From contig NZ_CP037423.1 in assembly GCF_007754155.1 (NCBI RefSeq), positions 62,001-126,000 of the forward strand: a stretch of 64,000 nucleotides of DNA. Direction: 5' to 3'. A program made the translations under genes and the position numbers. This DNA is from Stieleria neptunia. GTDB taxonomy: Bacteria > Planctomycetota > Planctomycetia > Pirellulales > Pirellulaceae. Below, one piece after another: positions 55,625 through 64,000 of the stretch (position 1 is the stretch's first letter; each line of letters begins with the position of its first letter). The notes under the pieces are model-generated. The model saw only the letters and a program-made list of their open reading frames with translations, searched no databases and had not been told where the DNA came from.

Positions 55625-56938
55625 CTATGCCCGTGTCTTTGCCGGGTCGGAGGTTTTCGTGAGCCGCCAGTTTTTTGGCACGATCAGGCGTGCCCCGCGA
55701 GCGAACGTCAGGTACGACCACGCCCAGGAAAGGAACACGAAGGTCCGATTGCGAAATCCATTCAAGTAGGCGATGTGGATCAACAGCCAAGCCATCCAAG
55801 CCAACCGTCCGGTCAGTTTGAATCGACCACTCTGTGCGACCGCGCGGCGTCGGCCGATCGTCGCCATCTGTCCTTTATCGAGGTAATGGAATCGAGAGCG
55901 CTCGGGGGCGGGACGGTCGATCATGTAGCATTGGGCCTGGCGGCTGATCAATTCGCCAAGGTAGCGGCCTTGTTGAATCGCAACGGGCGCCAATCCGGGC
56001 AATCCCTTGCCGTCTTCGTCCTTGGCCGATGCCATGTCGCCGGCGACGAAGACGTTCGGATGGCCCGGGATCGATAAATCGGGTTCGACCATGACGCGGC
56101 CGCTGCGATCGGTCGGCACGCCGAGAGATTCTCCCAGCGGACTCGCCTGAACGCCGGCCGCCCAAATCACGGTCCTGGCCTGCAAAAAATGATCAGCGAT
56201 TTGAACACCGCGATCGGTCACCTCCGTGACCTGGTCTCCCAGGCGTACTTCCACACCAATGCTTTCCAGCGCCTGCTTGCTGTACTCGGACAGATCGTCG
56301 GGGAACTGTTCCAAGATTCGCTCGCCTGCCTGGACCAGAATGACACGCGCCGAACTTGAGTCGATCGATCGAAAGTCACGCTTGAGGGTGTAACGAGCCA
56401 TCTCGGCGATCGCCCCGGCCAATTCAACACCCGTCGGACCGCCGCCGACGATCACGAACGTCATCCAGTGGTCCCGTTCCGCCGGATCATCGGTCCGCTC
56501 GGCCTGTTCAAAGGCCAGCAACACACGACGGCGAATTTCGGTCGCTTGGGGCAGCGATTTCAAACCCGGTGCGTGCGGTTCCCACTGGTCATTGCCGAAA
56601 TAGCTGTGCACGGCGCCACAAGCGACGAGCAGATAATCAAACTCGAACGTTCCCGCGTCGCTGTAGACCAACCGCTGCTGGACGTCCACTCCGGTCACCT
56701 TTGCCAGCAAGGTGCGCACGTTGCGATAGGACGACAAGATCGAACGAATCGGTGACGCGATGTCCGAGGGATCCAGACCTGCCATTGCGACCTGGTACAG
56801 CAGGGGTTGAAAGACATGATGATTGCTTTTGTCGACGATGGTGACATCCACGCAATCACACCTGCCCAATCGCTTGGCGGCCTCAATTCCGGCAAACCCA
56901 CCCCCGACGATCACGACTCTTTGATTGGGACGACTCAT
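55625..56938 (-). CDS. ndh: type II NADH dehydrogenase (NDH-2)
   Basis: 437 residues. It is a single-subunit, non-proton-pumping flavoprotein passing electrons from NADH to quinone at the membrane surface. The FAD site RVVIVGGGFAGIEAAKRLG is at the N-terminus, the NADH site FVIVGGGPTGVELAGAIAEM near 162, and the second FAD segment VFVAGDMASAKDEDG near 297. AVAIQQG is replaced by PVAIQQGRYLGELI, as in other family members. The C-terminus has amphipathic and hydrophobic helices (LAWMAWLLIHIAYLNGFRNR) for membrane attachment. The gene stands alone. Confidence 0.93.
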   Translation of the reverse strand: MSRPNQRVVIVGGGFAGIEAAKRLGRCDCVDVTIVDKSNHHVFQPLLYQVAMAGLDPSDIASPIRSILSSYRNVRTLLAKVTGVDVQQRLVYSDAGTFEFDYLLVACGAVHSYFGNDQWEPHAPGLKSLPQATEIRRRVLLAFEQAERTDDPAERDHWMTFVIVGGGPTGVELAGAIAEMARYTLKRDFRSIDSSSARVILVQAGERILEQFPDDLSEYSKQALESIGVEVRLGDQVTEVTDRGVQIADHFLQARTVIWAAGVQASPLGESLGVPTDRSGRVMVEPDLSIPGHPNVFVAGDMASAKDEDGKGLPGLAPVAIQQGRYLGELISRQAQCYMIDRPAPERSRFHYLDKGQMATIGRRRAVAQSGRFKLTGRLAWMAWLLIHIAYLNGFRNRTFVFLSWAWSYLTFARGARLIVPKNWRLTKTSDPAKTRA

Positions 56939-57185
56939 TGCGGTTTGCCGGTAGGTGGATCAGCGAGAGGTAATGGCCTGACCAGGGGATTGTTGATTCC
57001 GGTCAACGTCCCGGTCCAGGGGGCAAAAAACCTCGTGTCGCACGGGGCGACGCACGTGGGAACGGAAAAATTTTGAATTCGGCCAAATAAATCCGCCGCC
57101 CATGCGTCTCTCCTCTTGTGGTGCGATCAAACGCGATGCGATCGAGTGCATTTCGGTGACGGTGTGTTCCGCGGGGAGTCAGGTG

Positions 57186-57398
57186 ATGGACGGGAAAAAA
57201 GAACGAATGCTGTGCCAATGCCCAAACGGGCACCGGTTGCGGGGCGACGCCGCATTGATCGGGAAAACAATTCGCTGTCCGCGTTGCCGGGAAACGTTTG
57301 TGTTCGGATACGCCATCTGGGAAACCCTCTCCGACGCCGCCATCCTAAAAATCTTGGCAGAAGCGCCAACCCGAGTGGGTGAGAGGGCAACCGTTTGA
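57186..57398 (+). CDS. small zinc-ribbon protein
   Basis: 70 residues from ATG 57186, with GGAG seven bases upstream. One zinc ribbon is formed by CQCPNGHRLRG and CPRCRETFVFG. The tail LSDAAILKILAEAPTRV resembles the C-terminal end of a widespread planctomycete family in which a similar ribbon precedes longer domains. Here it is the whole protein. The function is unknown. It precedes the S9 peptidase on the same strand by about 140 bases. Confidence 0.65.
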   Translation: MDGKKERMLCQCPNGHRLRGDAALIGKTIRCPRCRETFVFGYAIWETLSDAAILKILAEAPTRVGERATV

Positions 57399-57537
57399 TC
57401 TTGGTTGCCAACGCGAGTGAACGATTTTTGCTGTGATCGGCTGGCTTTCTCGGCCGCCGCGCACCGTGACGCCCGGTCTCCGATTAGGCTGATTGCGATG
57501 GTATTAAATACTGCCCGATCCACAGCCTTGACCGACC

Positions 57538-60500
57538 ATGAATCTTGCCAAGCCGGCTTTGTCTGCCACGCTCTCAACACCAAGTCAGATCTTTCTCTGC
57601 TGCCTGTTTGCTTGTCTAGGGTTGGCCACCGCGACCAGCCCGATCGCCGCCGAGCGACCGGCCATCGCGCGGCGTCCCTTAGAGCATCGTGACTACGACG
57701 TCTGGAACACGCTGACGTCATCGCAAATCTCCCGCGATGGAACGTGGGCGATGTACCAAATTGACAGTGGAAAAATGGACGGCGAATCGACGTTGTGTGT
57801 TCGCAGCACGACGACAGCCAAGGAGTATCGGATTCCACGCGGCCGCGGTGAAAGATTCAGCCATGACAGTCGATTCGCGGTTTTTCTGATTTCGCCAGAG
57901 AAACAGTTGGTCAAGGAACTGACAAAAAAGAAAACCGAACCCGATGCGATGCCGAAAGCCAAACTTCAGATCCTGGAATTGGCCAGTGGCGATGTCGTCA
58001 CGATCGACCGAGTCGCATCGTTTCAGTTGCCCGAAGAAAACGGGGACTGGATCGGCTATCAGATGGACAAGCCGATCGAGAGCAATCTCGTCACAGAGAA
58101 ACAATCCGAGGTTCGGGAAACGTATCGGGTCACACCCACCGGATTAGCACGCCCCGAAAAGAAGCTGAAGCTCAAGAAACGAGAGTCGCTGCAACCGACC
58201 GCCGAAGAACAGGCAATCGCGACAAAAAATCCTCCGACGAAAAGCAAGGAGAAGACCGAGGCAAAGGAAACACCGCGCGGCGCCGAATCGGACGAAGACG
58301 ACGACAAAAACAAAGCGGAAGGAACCACTCTGGTGCTTCGAAAACTGGATTCCGGATTCCAGCAAACGTATCCCCACGTGACCCGTTTTGTTTTTTCGAA
58401 AGATGGCACCAACATGGCAATGGTGACGTCGGTCAAAGTGGTGGAGCCCGATTCCAAGCCTGATGCAACGCCCACCCAAGTCGATGGAAACGCAGCGCCA
58501 GATCTGTCCGTCGACGGAGTGCATCGGGTCGATCTGAAATCACTCAAGCGGACGCAGATCATCGCCGGTGTTGGCCAGTACAAAAACCTCGCTTTCAACG
58601 AAGACGGGACACGACTGGCGTTTCTAACCAATAAAGACGACTACGATGCCCCATCGCCTCGCTGGTCGGTCTTTCTGTGGAGCCGAGGCCAAAAAACAGC
58701 CGCCGAGATTGCCGTTGAAGGCTCAGACGGTATTCCGGCCGGATGGTGGGTGGCGACAAATTCTGGCCAACGCTTTTCCGAAGATGATCGCCGGTTGTAT
58801 TTTGACACCGCTCCGATTCCCGACTCGGTGATCGAAGAACGAGAACGCGCCAAAGCGGAACAAGAGGGCAAGCATGTTGCCGAGCAGGATGACGCCGACG
58901 ACGCGGATGAACAGGTGAAACTGGACGTCTGGCACTGGCAAGATCCTTACTTGCAGCCCCAGCAATTGCTGCAGGCCGAAGCCGAGCGCAAACGTGATTA
59001 CCGGGCGGCCTATCACCTGAAATCCAAACGAATCGTCCAACTGGCCACACGTCAAATCCCGATCGTCGACATCGACGTCCGATCAAAATCTAACCGGGCC
59101 ATTGCGGTGACCGATGTGGGATATCGCAAGGTCTTGTCCTGGGAATCACCGGGTTATCACGACACCTATCTGGTCAACCTCGATTCGGGAAAACGCGACC
59201 TGGTGCAGCAACGTGTTCGCTGGAATGCCAGGCTGTCGCCGTCGGCCAAGTTCATTTACTGGTTTGATGCCGAGCGGCGGAAATGGGTGACCCAATCCAC
59301 CGCCAAGGACAGTCAACCGGTCAACGTGACGTCGACGATCAAGCAACGGCTGGACGACGAACTGCATGATCGGCCCAGTTTGCCGGGCGCCTACGGGACC
59401 GCGGGCTGGACCCAAGACGACAAAGCCTTGTTGGTCTACGATCGATTTGACATTTGGCAAGTCGATCCGACGGCTCAACATCCCGCGGTTCGTTTGACAC
59501 GTGGCCGCGAGAACAAGATCCGTTTTCGCTACCTGCGGCTGGACGCCAAAGAGCGTTTTATCGCGACCGATGACGCGATCGTGCTCAGTGCATTCAACGA
59601 AGCAACTAAATCCAGCGGGTTCTACAGCCTGACGCTCAACCGCGACGGGTGGCAAAAGCCGGCGCAGAACGGCCGAGGTCGGAGGGAAATTCCACCGCCG
59701 CGTCAACTGATCATGCTGGATGAGCAACTTGCGTCACTGAAGAAAGCCGAGTCATCCGATGCTGTGATCTTTACCCGCAGCACCTTCGAAATGTGCCCGG
59801 ACCTGTGGGCCAGCACCCTGGACTTTGAAACGATCGATCGCATCAGCGACATCAATCCACAGCAACACGATTATGTTTGGGGCAAGGCGGAACTGGTCCG
59901 GTGGAAAGCGACCGATGGCGGACCGCTTGACGGCATTTTGTATCGTCCCGATGGCTTTGACCCTCAGAAAAAGTATCCGATGCTGGTGTATTTTTACGAA
60001 CGCAGTTCCGATCGACTGCATCGCTATCACACACCCGCCGCGGGGCGATCAAGCATCAACATCAGCTTTTACGTCAGCCGTGGTTACGTCGTCTTCGTCC
60101 CCGATATCCCCTACAAAATCGGCCGGCCCGGCCAGAGCGCGGCCGACGCGATCCTGTCGGGCGTCAGCCACGTCGTCGCCCAGGGGTTCATCGACGAAGA
60201 ACGAATCGGCATGCAGGGACACAGTTGGGGCGGCTATCAAACGGCTTATCTGGTGACCCAAACCGATCGGTTCGCGTGCGCCGAATCGGGTGCGCCGGTC
60301 AGCAACATGACCAGCGCCTACGGGGGAATCCGCTGGAGTAGCGGGCGCAGTCGCATGTTCCAGTACGAACGGACACAAAGCCGGATCGGCAAGGACTTGT
60401 GGGCCGCCCGCGACCACTACATCGCCAACTCCCCGCTATTCTTTGCCGACAAAATCAACACGCCGCTGCTGATCTTGCACAACGACAACGACGGAGCGGT

Positions 60501-60753
60501 ACCGTGGTATCAGGGAATCGAGTTGTTTGTTGCGTTGCGTCGCTTGGAGAAACCTGCCTGGATGCTCAATTACAACGGCAACTCACACGGCGTTGACGGC
60601 CAGCCGAACCGTCGTGATTTTGCGATTCGGATGCAACAATTCTTTGACCACTATTTGAAACAGGCTGCCGAACCCGAATGGATGGCCGTCGGCGTTCCAG
60701 CCGTCAAGAAAGGCGAGGAACTGGGACTCGAATTGTTGGAGCCCGCTGAATAG
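57538..60753 (+). CDS. secreted prolyl-oligopeptidase-family (S9) serine peptidase
   Basis: 1071 residues, longer than the usual 700-900. A signal peptide covers about 1-38 (FLCCLFACLGLATATSP). A WD/propeller-like region follows, interrupted by a highly charged Lys/Glu insert about 218-262 (KSKEKTEAKETPRGAESDED). The C-terminal alpha/beta-hydrolase domain holds the triad: Ser896 in QGHSWGGYQ, Asp985 in HNDNDGAVPW and His1017 in GNSHGVDG. It should cleave peptides in the periplasm. The cupin gene begins directly after its stop codon. Confidence 0.92.
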   Translation: MNLAKPALSATLSTPSQIFLCCLFACLGLATATSPIAAERPAIARRPLEHRDYDVWNTLTSSQISRDGTWAMYQIDSGKMDGESTLCVRSTTTAKEYRIPRGRGERFSHDSRFAVFLISPEKQLVKELTKKKTEPDAMPKAKLQILELASGDVVTIDRVASFQLPEENGDWIGYQMDKPIESNLVTEKQSEVRETYRVTPTGLARPEKKLKLKKRESLQPTAEEQAIATKNPPTKSKEKTEAKETPRGAESDEDDDKNKAEGTTLVLRKLDSGFQQTYPHVTRFVFSKDGTNMAMVTSVKVVEPDSKPDATPTQVDGNAAPDLSVDGVHRVDLKSLKRTQIIAGVGQYKNLAFNEDGTRLAFLTNKDDYDAPSPRWSVFLWSRGQKTAAEIAVEGSDGIPAGWWVATNSGQRFSEDDRRLYFDTAPIPDSVIEERERAKAEQEGKHVAEQDDADDADEQVKLDVWHWQDPYLQPQQLLQAEAERKRDYRAAYHLKSKRIVQLATRQIPIVDIDVRSKSNRAIAVTDVGYRKVLSWESPGYHDTYLVNLDSGKRDLVQQRVRWNARLSPSAKFIYWFDAERRKWVTQSTAKDSQPVNVTSTIKQRLDDELHDRPSLPGAYGTAGWTQDDKALLVYDRFDIWQVDPTAQHPAVRLTRGRENKIRFRYLRLDAKERFIATDDAIVLSAFNEATKSSGFYSLTLNRDGWQKPAQNGRGRREIPPPRQLIMLDEQLASLKKAESSDAVIFTRSTFEMCPDLWASTLDFETIDRISDINPQQHDYVWGKAELVRWKATDGGPLDGILYRPDGFDPQKKYPMLVYFYERSSDRLHRYHTPAAGRSSINISFYVSRGYVVFVPDIPYKIGRPGQSAADAILSGVSHVVAQGFIDEERIGMQGHSWGGYQTAYLVTQTDRFACAESGAPVSNMTSAYGGIRWSSGRSRMFQYERTQSRIGKDLWAARDHYIANSPLFFADKINTPLLILHNDNDGAVPWYQGIELFVALRRLEKPAWMLNYNGNSHGVDGQPNRRDFAIRMQQFFDHYLKQAAEPEWMAVGVPAVKKGEELGLELLEPAE

Positions 60754-61110
60754 ATGAACGATGGTGTGATGCATGACGGTGGTCCCAAGAACCTGTTCAC
60801 CGACCTGCCGGCTTCGACCGCAAAGGAGTACGTCGACGTGCTCGCGTCGTCGTCGAACGTGCGGATCGAGCGGATCGTTTCCACCGGACAATCCAGCGCC
60901 GATGGCTTTTGGTACGACCAAGACGAACACGAATGGGTCGCGGTGCTGGCCGGAGAAGCCAGGCTGTCGTTTGATGACGATCCCGAACCGTTGACGCTTA
61001 AGCCCGGCGACCATCTGTTGATCCCGGCCCATCGAAAACATCGGGTCGAATGGACATCCGATCAAGAACCGACGGTTTGGTTGGCCGTGTTCTTTGGCCG
61101 CGACGATTGA
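60754..61110 (+). CDS. small cupin-domain protein
   Basis: 118 residues. Its ATG immediately follows the stop codon of the S9 peptidase, so translation is probably coupled. Cupin motif 1 is DEHEWVAVLAGEARLSFDDD and motif 2 is LKPGDHLLIPAHRKHRVEW; the His/Glu/His set suggests a metal site. Cupins of this size have many roles and the substrate is not predictable. No signal peptide is seen, unlike the peptidase. Confidence 0.85.
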   Translation: MNDGVMHDGGPKNLFTDLPASTAKEYVDVLASSSNVRIERIVSTGQSSADGFWYDQDEHEWVAVLAGEARLSFDDDPEPLTLKPGDHLLIPAHRKHRVEWTSDQEPTVWLAVFFGRDD

Positions 61111-61315
61111 GGGCGGTGAAGCGGTCACGCTGGAAATCGACGCTCGTCGCTCGGGCGAGTGACCGAGAGGAATGGCAGAATGATCCGGGGCGATCATGAT
61201 TCGCCAGGACTGCGGAATGCGAACGGAGTTCGCCGCGTTTTTGGTCAAAAGATTCAGTGGTCAAAAAATGACGTTGCCCGATGGGAAACTCACCAGTCCG
61301 TCCAATGACTCCGTG

Positions 61316-62338
61316 TCAGTCCTGTTCAACCGCCGGTTGATTGCAGCTGGCGCAGTGCAGGGCGCCGAGGCCCCAGATCAGATCGTGGCAGTCCACGCCG
61401 ATCACTTCGATGCCTGGCGATTGCTGTCGGGCCAGCCGGCCGAGTAACGCGATGGCGTGTGCATCGTGTTGTTCGGCGCGGAACGTAGGTACCAGCAATC
61501 GGTTCGGCCCCAACCGCAGAAAGTTGCAATAGCTTTCCGGGACGCGTTGGCCGTCGATGAATCGGGCCGGGGGAATCGGCAAGCGGTCAACGGTCACCGT
61601 GGGCGACGTCTGTTGTGCCCAATCGCGCAACAGCTGCTCGTTGCGCTCCAGTCCGTCGTGATTCGGATCGTCGGGATCGTCACTGACTGCGACGACGACG
61701 GTTTCGGGATCGATGAAGCGAGCCAGCTGGTCGATGTGACCGTCGGTGTCGTCGCCGATCAATCCGCCGCCATCGACCCACACGATTTCACGTGCCCCGG
61801 CCAAGTCCTGCAGCTGTTCTTCGACCGCTTGCTTGGACCAACCGGGATTGCGTGTCTCGGTGACCAAACACTCCGTGGTCGTTAACAGTCGCCCGCCGCC
61901 GTCCCACTCCAGCGCCCCGCCTTCGAGGGTCAAGCGACCGGCGATTCGTTCCCAGCCGGCGTGCTGGATGATTTGCGCGGTCGCGGCGTTGTCGGCATCC
62001 CAGGGCGGATACTTGCCGCCCCAGGCGTTGTAGCCCCAATCGATCGCCTGGCCACAGCGGGAGCCGTCGACGACGAAGGTCGGGCCGTAGTCGCGGATCC
62101 AGCTGTCATTGGTCTGGATGTCAAACCACGTGACGTTGTCCATGCCTGCCAGGTCCGCAGTCTCACGCAGCGCTGCCGGGCCGATCACATGGACGGGGAC
62201 GGCCGCGGCGATCAAACCGATGATTCGGCGAAAACAATCCGGGATCGGAGCGAACCGGTCCGGCCAAGTGTCGCCGTTGTGTGGCCAGGCAATCCAAACG
62301 GCAGCTTGCCGTTCCCACTCGGCGGGAACCCGTTTCAT
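61316..62338 (-). CDS. aguA: agmatine deiminase / peptidylarginine deiminase-like
   Basis: 340 residues from ATG 62338. It hydrolyses agmatine to N-carbamoylputrescine and ammonia, a step of polyamine synthesis. Substrate and catalytic segments of the family are present: AAVWIAWPHN near the start, DIQTNDSWIRDYGPTFVVDG near 85, DDTDGHIDQLARFI near 203 with catalytic Asp and His, and GLGALHCASCNQP at the C-terminus with the nucleophilic Cys. It is cytosolic. It follows the small basic protein gene by 29 bases on the same strand. No other polyamine gene is in the window. Confidence 0.92.
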   Translation of the reverse strand: MKRVPAEWERQAAVWIAWPHNGDTWPDRFAPIPDCFRRIIGLIAAAVPVHVIGPAALRETADLAGMDNVTWFDIQTNDSWIRDYGPTFVVDGSRCGQAIDWGYNAWGGKYPPWDADNAATAQIIQHAGWERIAGRLTLEGGALEWDGGGRLLTTTECLVTETRNPGWSKQAVEEQLQDLAGAREIVWVDGGGLIGDDTDGHIDQLARFIDPETVVVAVSDDPDDPNHDGLERNEQLLRDWAQQTSPTVTVDRLPIPPARFIDGQRVPESYCNFLRLGPNRLLVPTFRAEQHDAHAIALLGRLARQQSPGIEVIGVDCHDLIWGLGALHCASCNQPAVEQD

Positions 62339-62367
62339 CGCGCTATCATCCGTCTCGCCGAGTCGGG

Positions 62368-62649
62368 TCACTCGACTTTGATTTCTTCTTTGACCTTTTG
62401 GACAAAGTGGGGCGACTTGCCGCCCTTGCTCAGCTCTTTGGCGCGTTTGTCGGCTTCGCCTTTTTTATCGAAATCGAAGACGGCGACACGTTTGAGGTTT
62501 TGGCTGAAGACGCCCCAGTAAAGACGCATCCTGACGTTTTCAGCCGCCTTGGTTCGCTTGCTGGATTTCTTCTTTTTCGAAGCGAGTGCCTTTTCGGCAG
62601 CTTCCGCTTCGGCAGCTTTTTCGGCTCGGCTGACGACCTTACGGGCCAT
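62368..62649 (-). CDS. small basic protein, conserved in planctomycetes (hypothetical)
   Basis: 93 residues. The N-terminal ~35 are Lys/Ala/Glu-rich (KALASKKKKSSKRTKAAE) and probably disordered. The C-terminal half is compact: RLYWGVFSQNLKRVAVFDFD, then KKGEADKRAKELSKGGKSPH and FVQKVKEEI. The pattern resembles a small conserved planctomycete family without known function; a nucleic-acid role is only a guess from its charge. It is upstream of the agmatine deiminase gene. Confidence 0.65.
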   Translation of the reverse strand: MARKVVSRAEKAAEAEAAEKALASKKKKSSKRTKAAENVRMRLYWGVFSQNLKRVAVFDFDKKGEADKRAKELSKGGKSPHFVQKVKEEIKVE

Positions 62650-63268
62650 GGATGGTCAGGGGCTAAAGGGGGAGATGGAAAATCGGCAACCGCCGACGTG
62701 GATTTTGGCCTGGTAAGTTAGCAATATCGGCACAGGATCGCCACTCCCGTCCCGCGGGCATCGGACGGTTTTCCGCTCAGACCCTTCCCTGAGGCGGCCC
62801 CCGATTGGCCGGGAAAGGCGAATTTAAATTGTCCGGACGGGAGAAAATTCGTTCTATTGCCGGGTGAACGCTTGGCAAGACACGCTCTAGCCGCCGCCCC
62901 TCACCGGGGCCTTCGGGCGGAGAGGGGGACAGTCTGGATGCTGCGGTGGAGCCCGGACGAATGAGAGGAACAAATGGATAGTATTGCAGAGGCAGGGGGG
63001 TCAGGCTGGGGGCCGGATGGCCTGCCGGAACCCACCCTGGGTTACCACCCAAACGGACTATCTGCAAAAATGATCGCTACCCGTGGACGGTTCTGTCGCG
63101 TATGCTTGCGTTTTAACAGGAGCACTCTGTCGTCACGACGTGCCGGATTTCTGACGATCCGGCGGCCGCGCATTGCTTTGTCTGCAGGAGAAAACAGGAC
63201 CTGGGCATCGTGCCGCGTCCAGTCGGGCAGCGACGGAGTCGGATTACATCGATCGGAGAGAAGCAACG
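62650..63268. other. intergenic region upstream of hpf
   Basis: About 620 bases. Near 62893-62936 there is a palindrome-rich CCTCACCGGGGCCTTCGGGC segment typical of dispersed repeats in these genomes. The last 100 bases should contain the hpf promoter, and GGAG lies about ten bases before its ATG. No RNA gene is recognised. Confidence 0.45.
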
Positions 63269-63607
63269 ATGCAGGTAAGTGTTTCAGCTCGCCACGGCAG
63301 TCTTCAGCCAGGTGACCAGGAGTTGATCCAAGAGAAGGCCGTCAAATTAAGGCGTCTCTATGACCGAATCAACGCGATTGAAGTCACCGTTGACCTGGAA
63401 AACACCGATAAGCCTGCGGTCGAAATCCAAGTTTCCATTGAGCATGCCGGAGAATGCGTCGCCACGGCGGAAGCCACGACGGTGATCGCAGCCTTGGACA
63501 TGGCGATTCCGAAGGTGGAGCAGCAGCTTCGCCGGATCAAGGAAAAAAAGACTGGCCACCGCGCCACCGGACACAAACACATTGAAACCCCGGCAAATGA
63601 CGAGTAA
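63269..63607 (+). CDS. hpf: ribosome hibernation-promoting factor (HPF/YfiA family)
   Basis: 112 residues from ATG 63269, a short-form member without the C-terminal dimerisation domain of long HPF. It binds the small ribosomal subunit and stores or inactivates ribosomes in slow growth. MQVSVSARHGSLQPGDQELI starts the family beta-alpha-beta fold, KLRRLYDRINAIEVTVDLE and VATAEATTVIAALDMAIPKV follow, and RRIKEKKTGHRATGHKH is the basic tail. It lies 60 bases upstream of the PtsN-like gene, as in the rpoN-hpf-ptsN clusters of proteobacteria. Confidence 0.9.
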   Translation: MQVSVSARHGSLQPGDQELIQEKAVKLRRLYDRINAIEVTVDLENTDKPAVEIQVSIEHAGECVATAEATTVIAALDMAIPKVEQQLRRIKEKKTGHRATGHKHIETPANDE

Positions 63608-63667
63608 TCGGCTTCGACAGTCGTGACCCTCGTGTTTGCCGATACACTCATTGAAAATTCACACCCC

Positions 63668-64000
63668 ATGAAGTTTGCAGATTTCATCAGTACGGCGTCG
63701 ATCAAGGCCGAACTCAAGGCCAAGACAAAAGAGCAAGCCATCGAAGAGCTCGTTCAATGTTTGCTTGAGTCGGGCGAGATTGACGCCGAACAGCGCGACG
63801 ACATCGTCGCGGCGATTATGAAGCGTGAGGAACTCGGTTCGACCGGCATCGGTCGAGGCGTCGCGGTTCCGCACACCAAACACCCCAGCGTGCAAAAGCT
63901 GGTCGGTACCGTCGGAGTCAGCGAAGAAGGCGTTGACTTTGACTCGCTCGATGGAGAACGCGTTCAGCTGTTTTTTCTGTTGATCAGCCCTCCGGAACGC
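63668..64000 (+). CDS. ptsN: PTS IIA-type nitrogen regulatory protein (PtsN-like), partial
   Basis: The first 111 codons are present; the gene continues past the window. IIA domain of the mannitol/fructose class: MKFADFISTASIKAELKAKT at the start, KREELGSTGIGRGVAVPHTK with the phospho-accepting His69, then GVDFDSLDGERVQLFFLLIS. In many bacteria such IIA proteins act in the nitrogen-PTS regulatory chain. The adjacency to hpf matches that arrangement. Whether it is regulatory or part of a sugar PTS needs the missing 3' part. Confidence 0.88.
   Translation, partial: MKFADFISTASIKAELKAKTKEQAIEELVQCLLESGEIDAEQRDDIVAAIMKREELGSTGIGRGVAVPHTKHPSVQKLVGTVGVSEEGVDFDSLDGERVQLFFLLISPPER

Noticed and set aside
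62650..63268. Small RNA or tRNA upstream of hpf
   Set aside because: No cloverleaf, anticodon arm or TTCGA-type T-loop was found; only repeat-type palindromes.

Overview
The window looks like a chromosomal segment of a planctomycete, most likely Pirellulales (Rhodopirellula/Stieleria-like). I infer this from lineage-typical genes: two proteins with a CxxCH cytochrome-like domain plus DUF1549/DUF1553, one paired with a Tat-exported DUF1501 protein; two secreted sulfatases; DUF1080 and GH71/99-like secreted proteins; a giant secreted protein with an LEPR-XLL-like N-terminus, GEVED and CSLREA domains; Uma2 proteins; and a SMUG1-type uracil-DNA glycosylase. The DNA is GC-rich, genes are loosely packed, and intergenic DNA is full of palindromic repeats. 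I saw no tRNA, rRNA, CRISPR array, phage gene or transposase.

Layout. 1-6.8 kb: partial DUF1549 protein, giant exoprotein, class I aldolase (fbaB), Uma2 protein. 7-13.7 kb: anion/inorganic-carbon locus, with a CLC transporter and a SulP-STAS transporter carrying a C-terminal SbtB/PII-like domain on the minus strand, a divergent sigma-54 activator, and a beta-carbonic anhydrase. The SulP/activator gap holds a near-consensus -24/-12 promoter facing SulP and two tandem palindromes two helical turns apart, in the right place for enhancer sites. 13.9-18.1 kb: DUF1549/1553-DUF1501 pair. 18.3-19.8 kb: AroE-like protein and SMUG1. 20-20.6 kb: eight tandem copies of an 83-bp palindromic unit. 20.8-26.4 kb: class III aminotransferase, a coiled-coil protein, a sulfatase, a decayed Uma2 and a hypothetical protein. 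26.4-31.2 kb: gene-poor, with two copies of a repeat pair (R1, R2), each pair bracketing a different small ORF. 31.2-43.2 kb: DHH phosphoesterase, a 1744-residue CheB-CheR-PAS/LOV-histidine kinase-receiver protein, a P1B-type ATPase, a sulfatase and a GH71/99-like protein. 43.6-47.2 kb: DUF1080 protein, then an operon of HUMPS-family decarboxylase/aldolase, zinc dehydrogenase and TIM-barrel isomerase. 47.2-57.4 kb: membrane pyrophosphatase, zinc-ribbon protein, APP1-like phosphatase, PQQ-like propeller, two CBS-pair proteins, NDH-2 and a small zinc-ribbon protein. 57.5-64 kb: S9 peptidase and cupin, agmatine deiminase and a small basic protein, hpf, and a PTS IIA/PtsN protein cut by the window end.

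The strongest candidate for an undescribed system is the 7-13.7 kb locus. Sigma-54 control, an anion transporter fused to its own PII-like sensor, a CLC exchanger and a carbonic anhydrase together suggest regulated bicarbonate or anion handling. The LOV-containing CheB/CheR kinase, the R1-ORF-R2 cassette-like arrangement and the 83-bp array also deserve follow-up. Functions are inferred from motifs read by eye; no database search was run.
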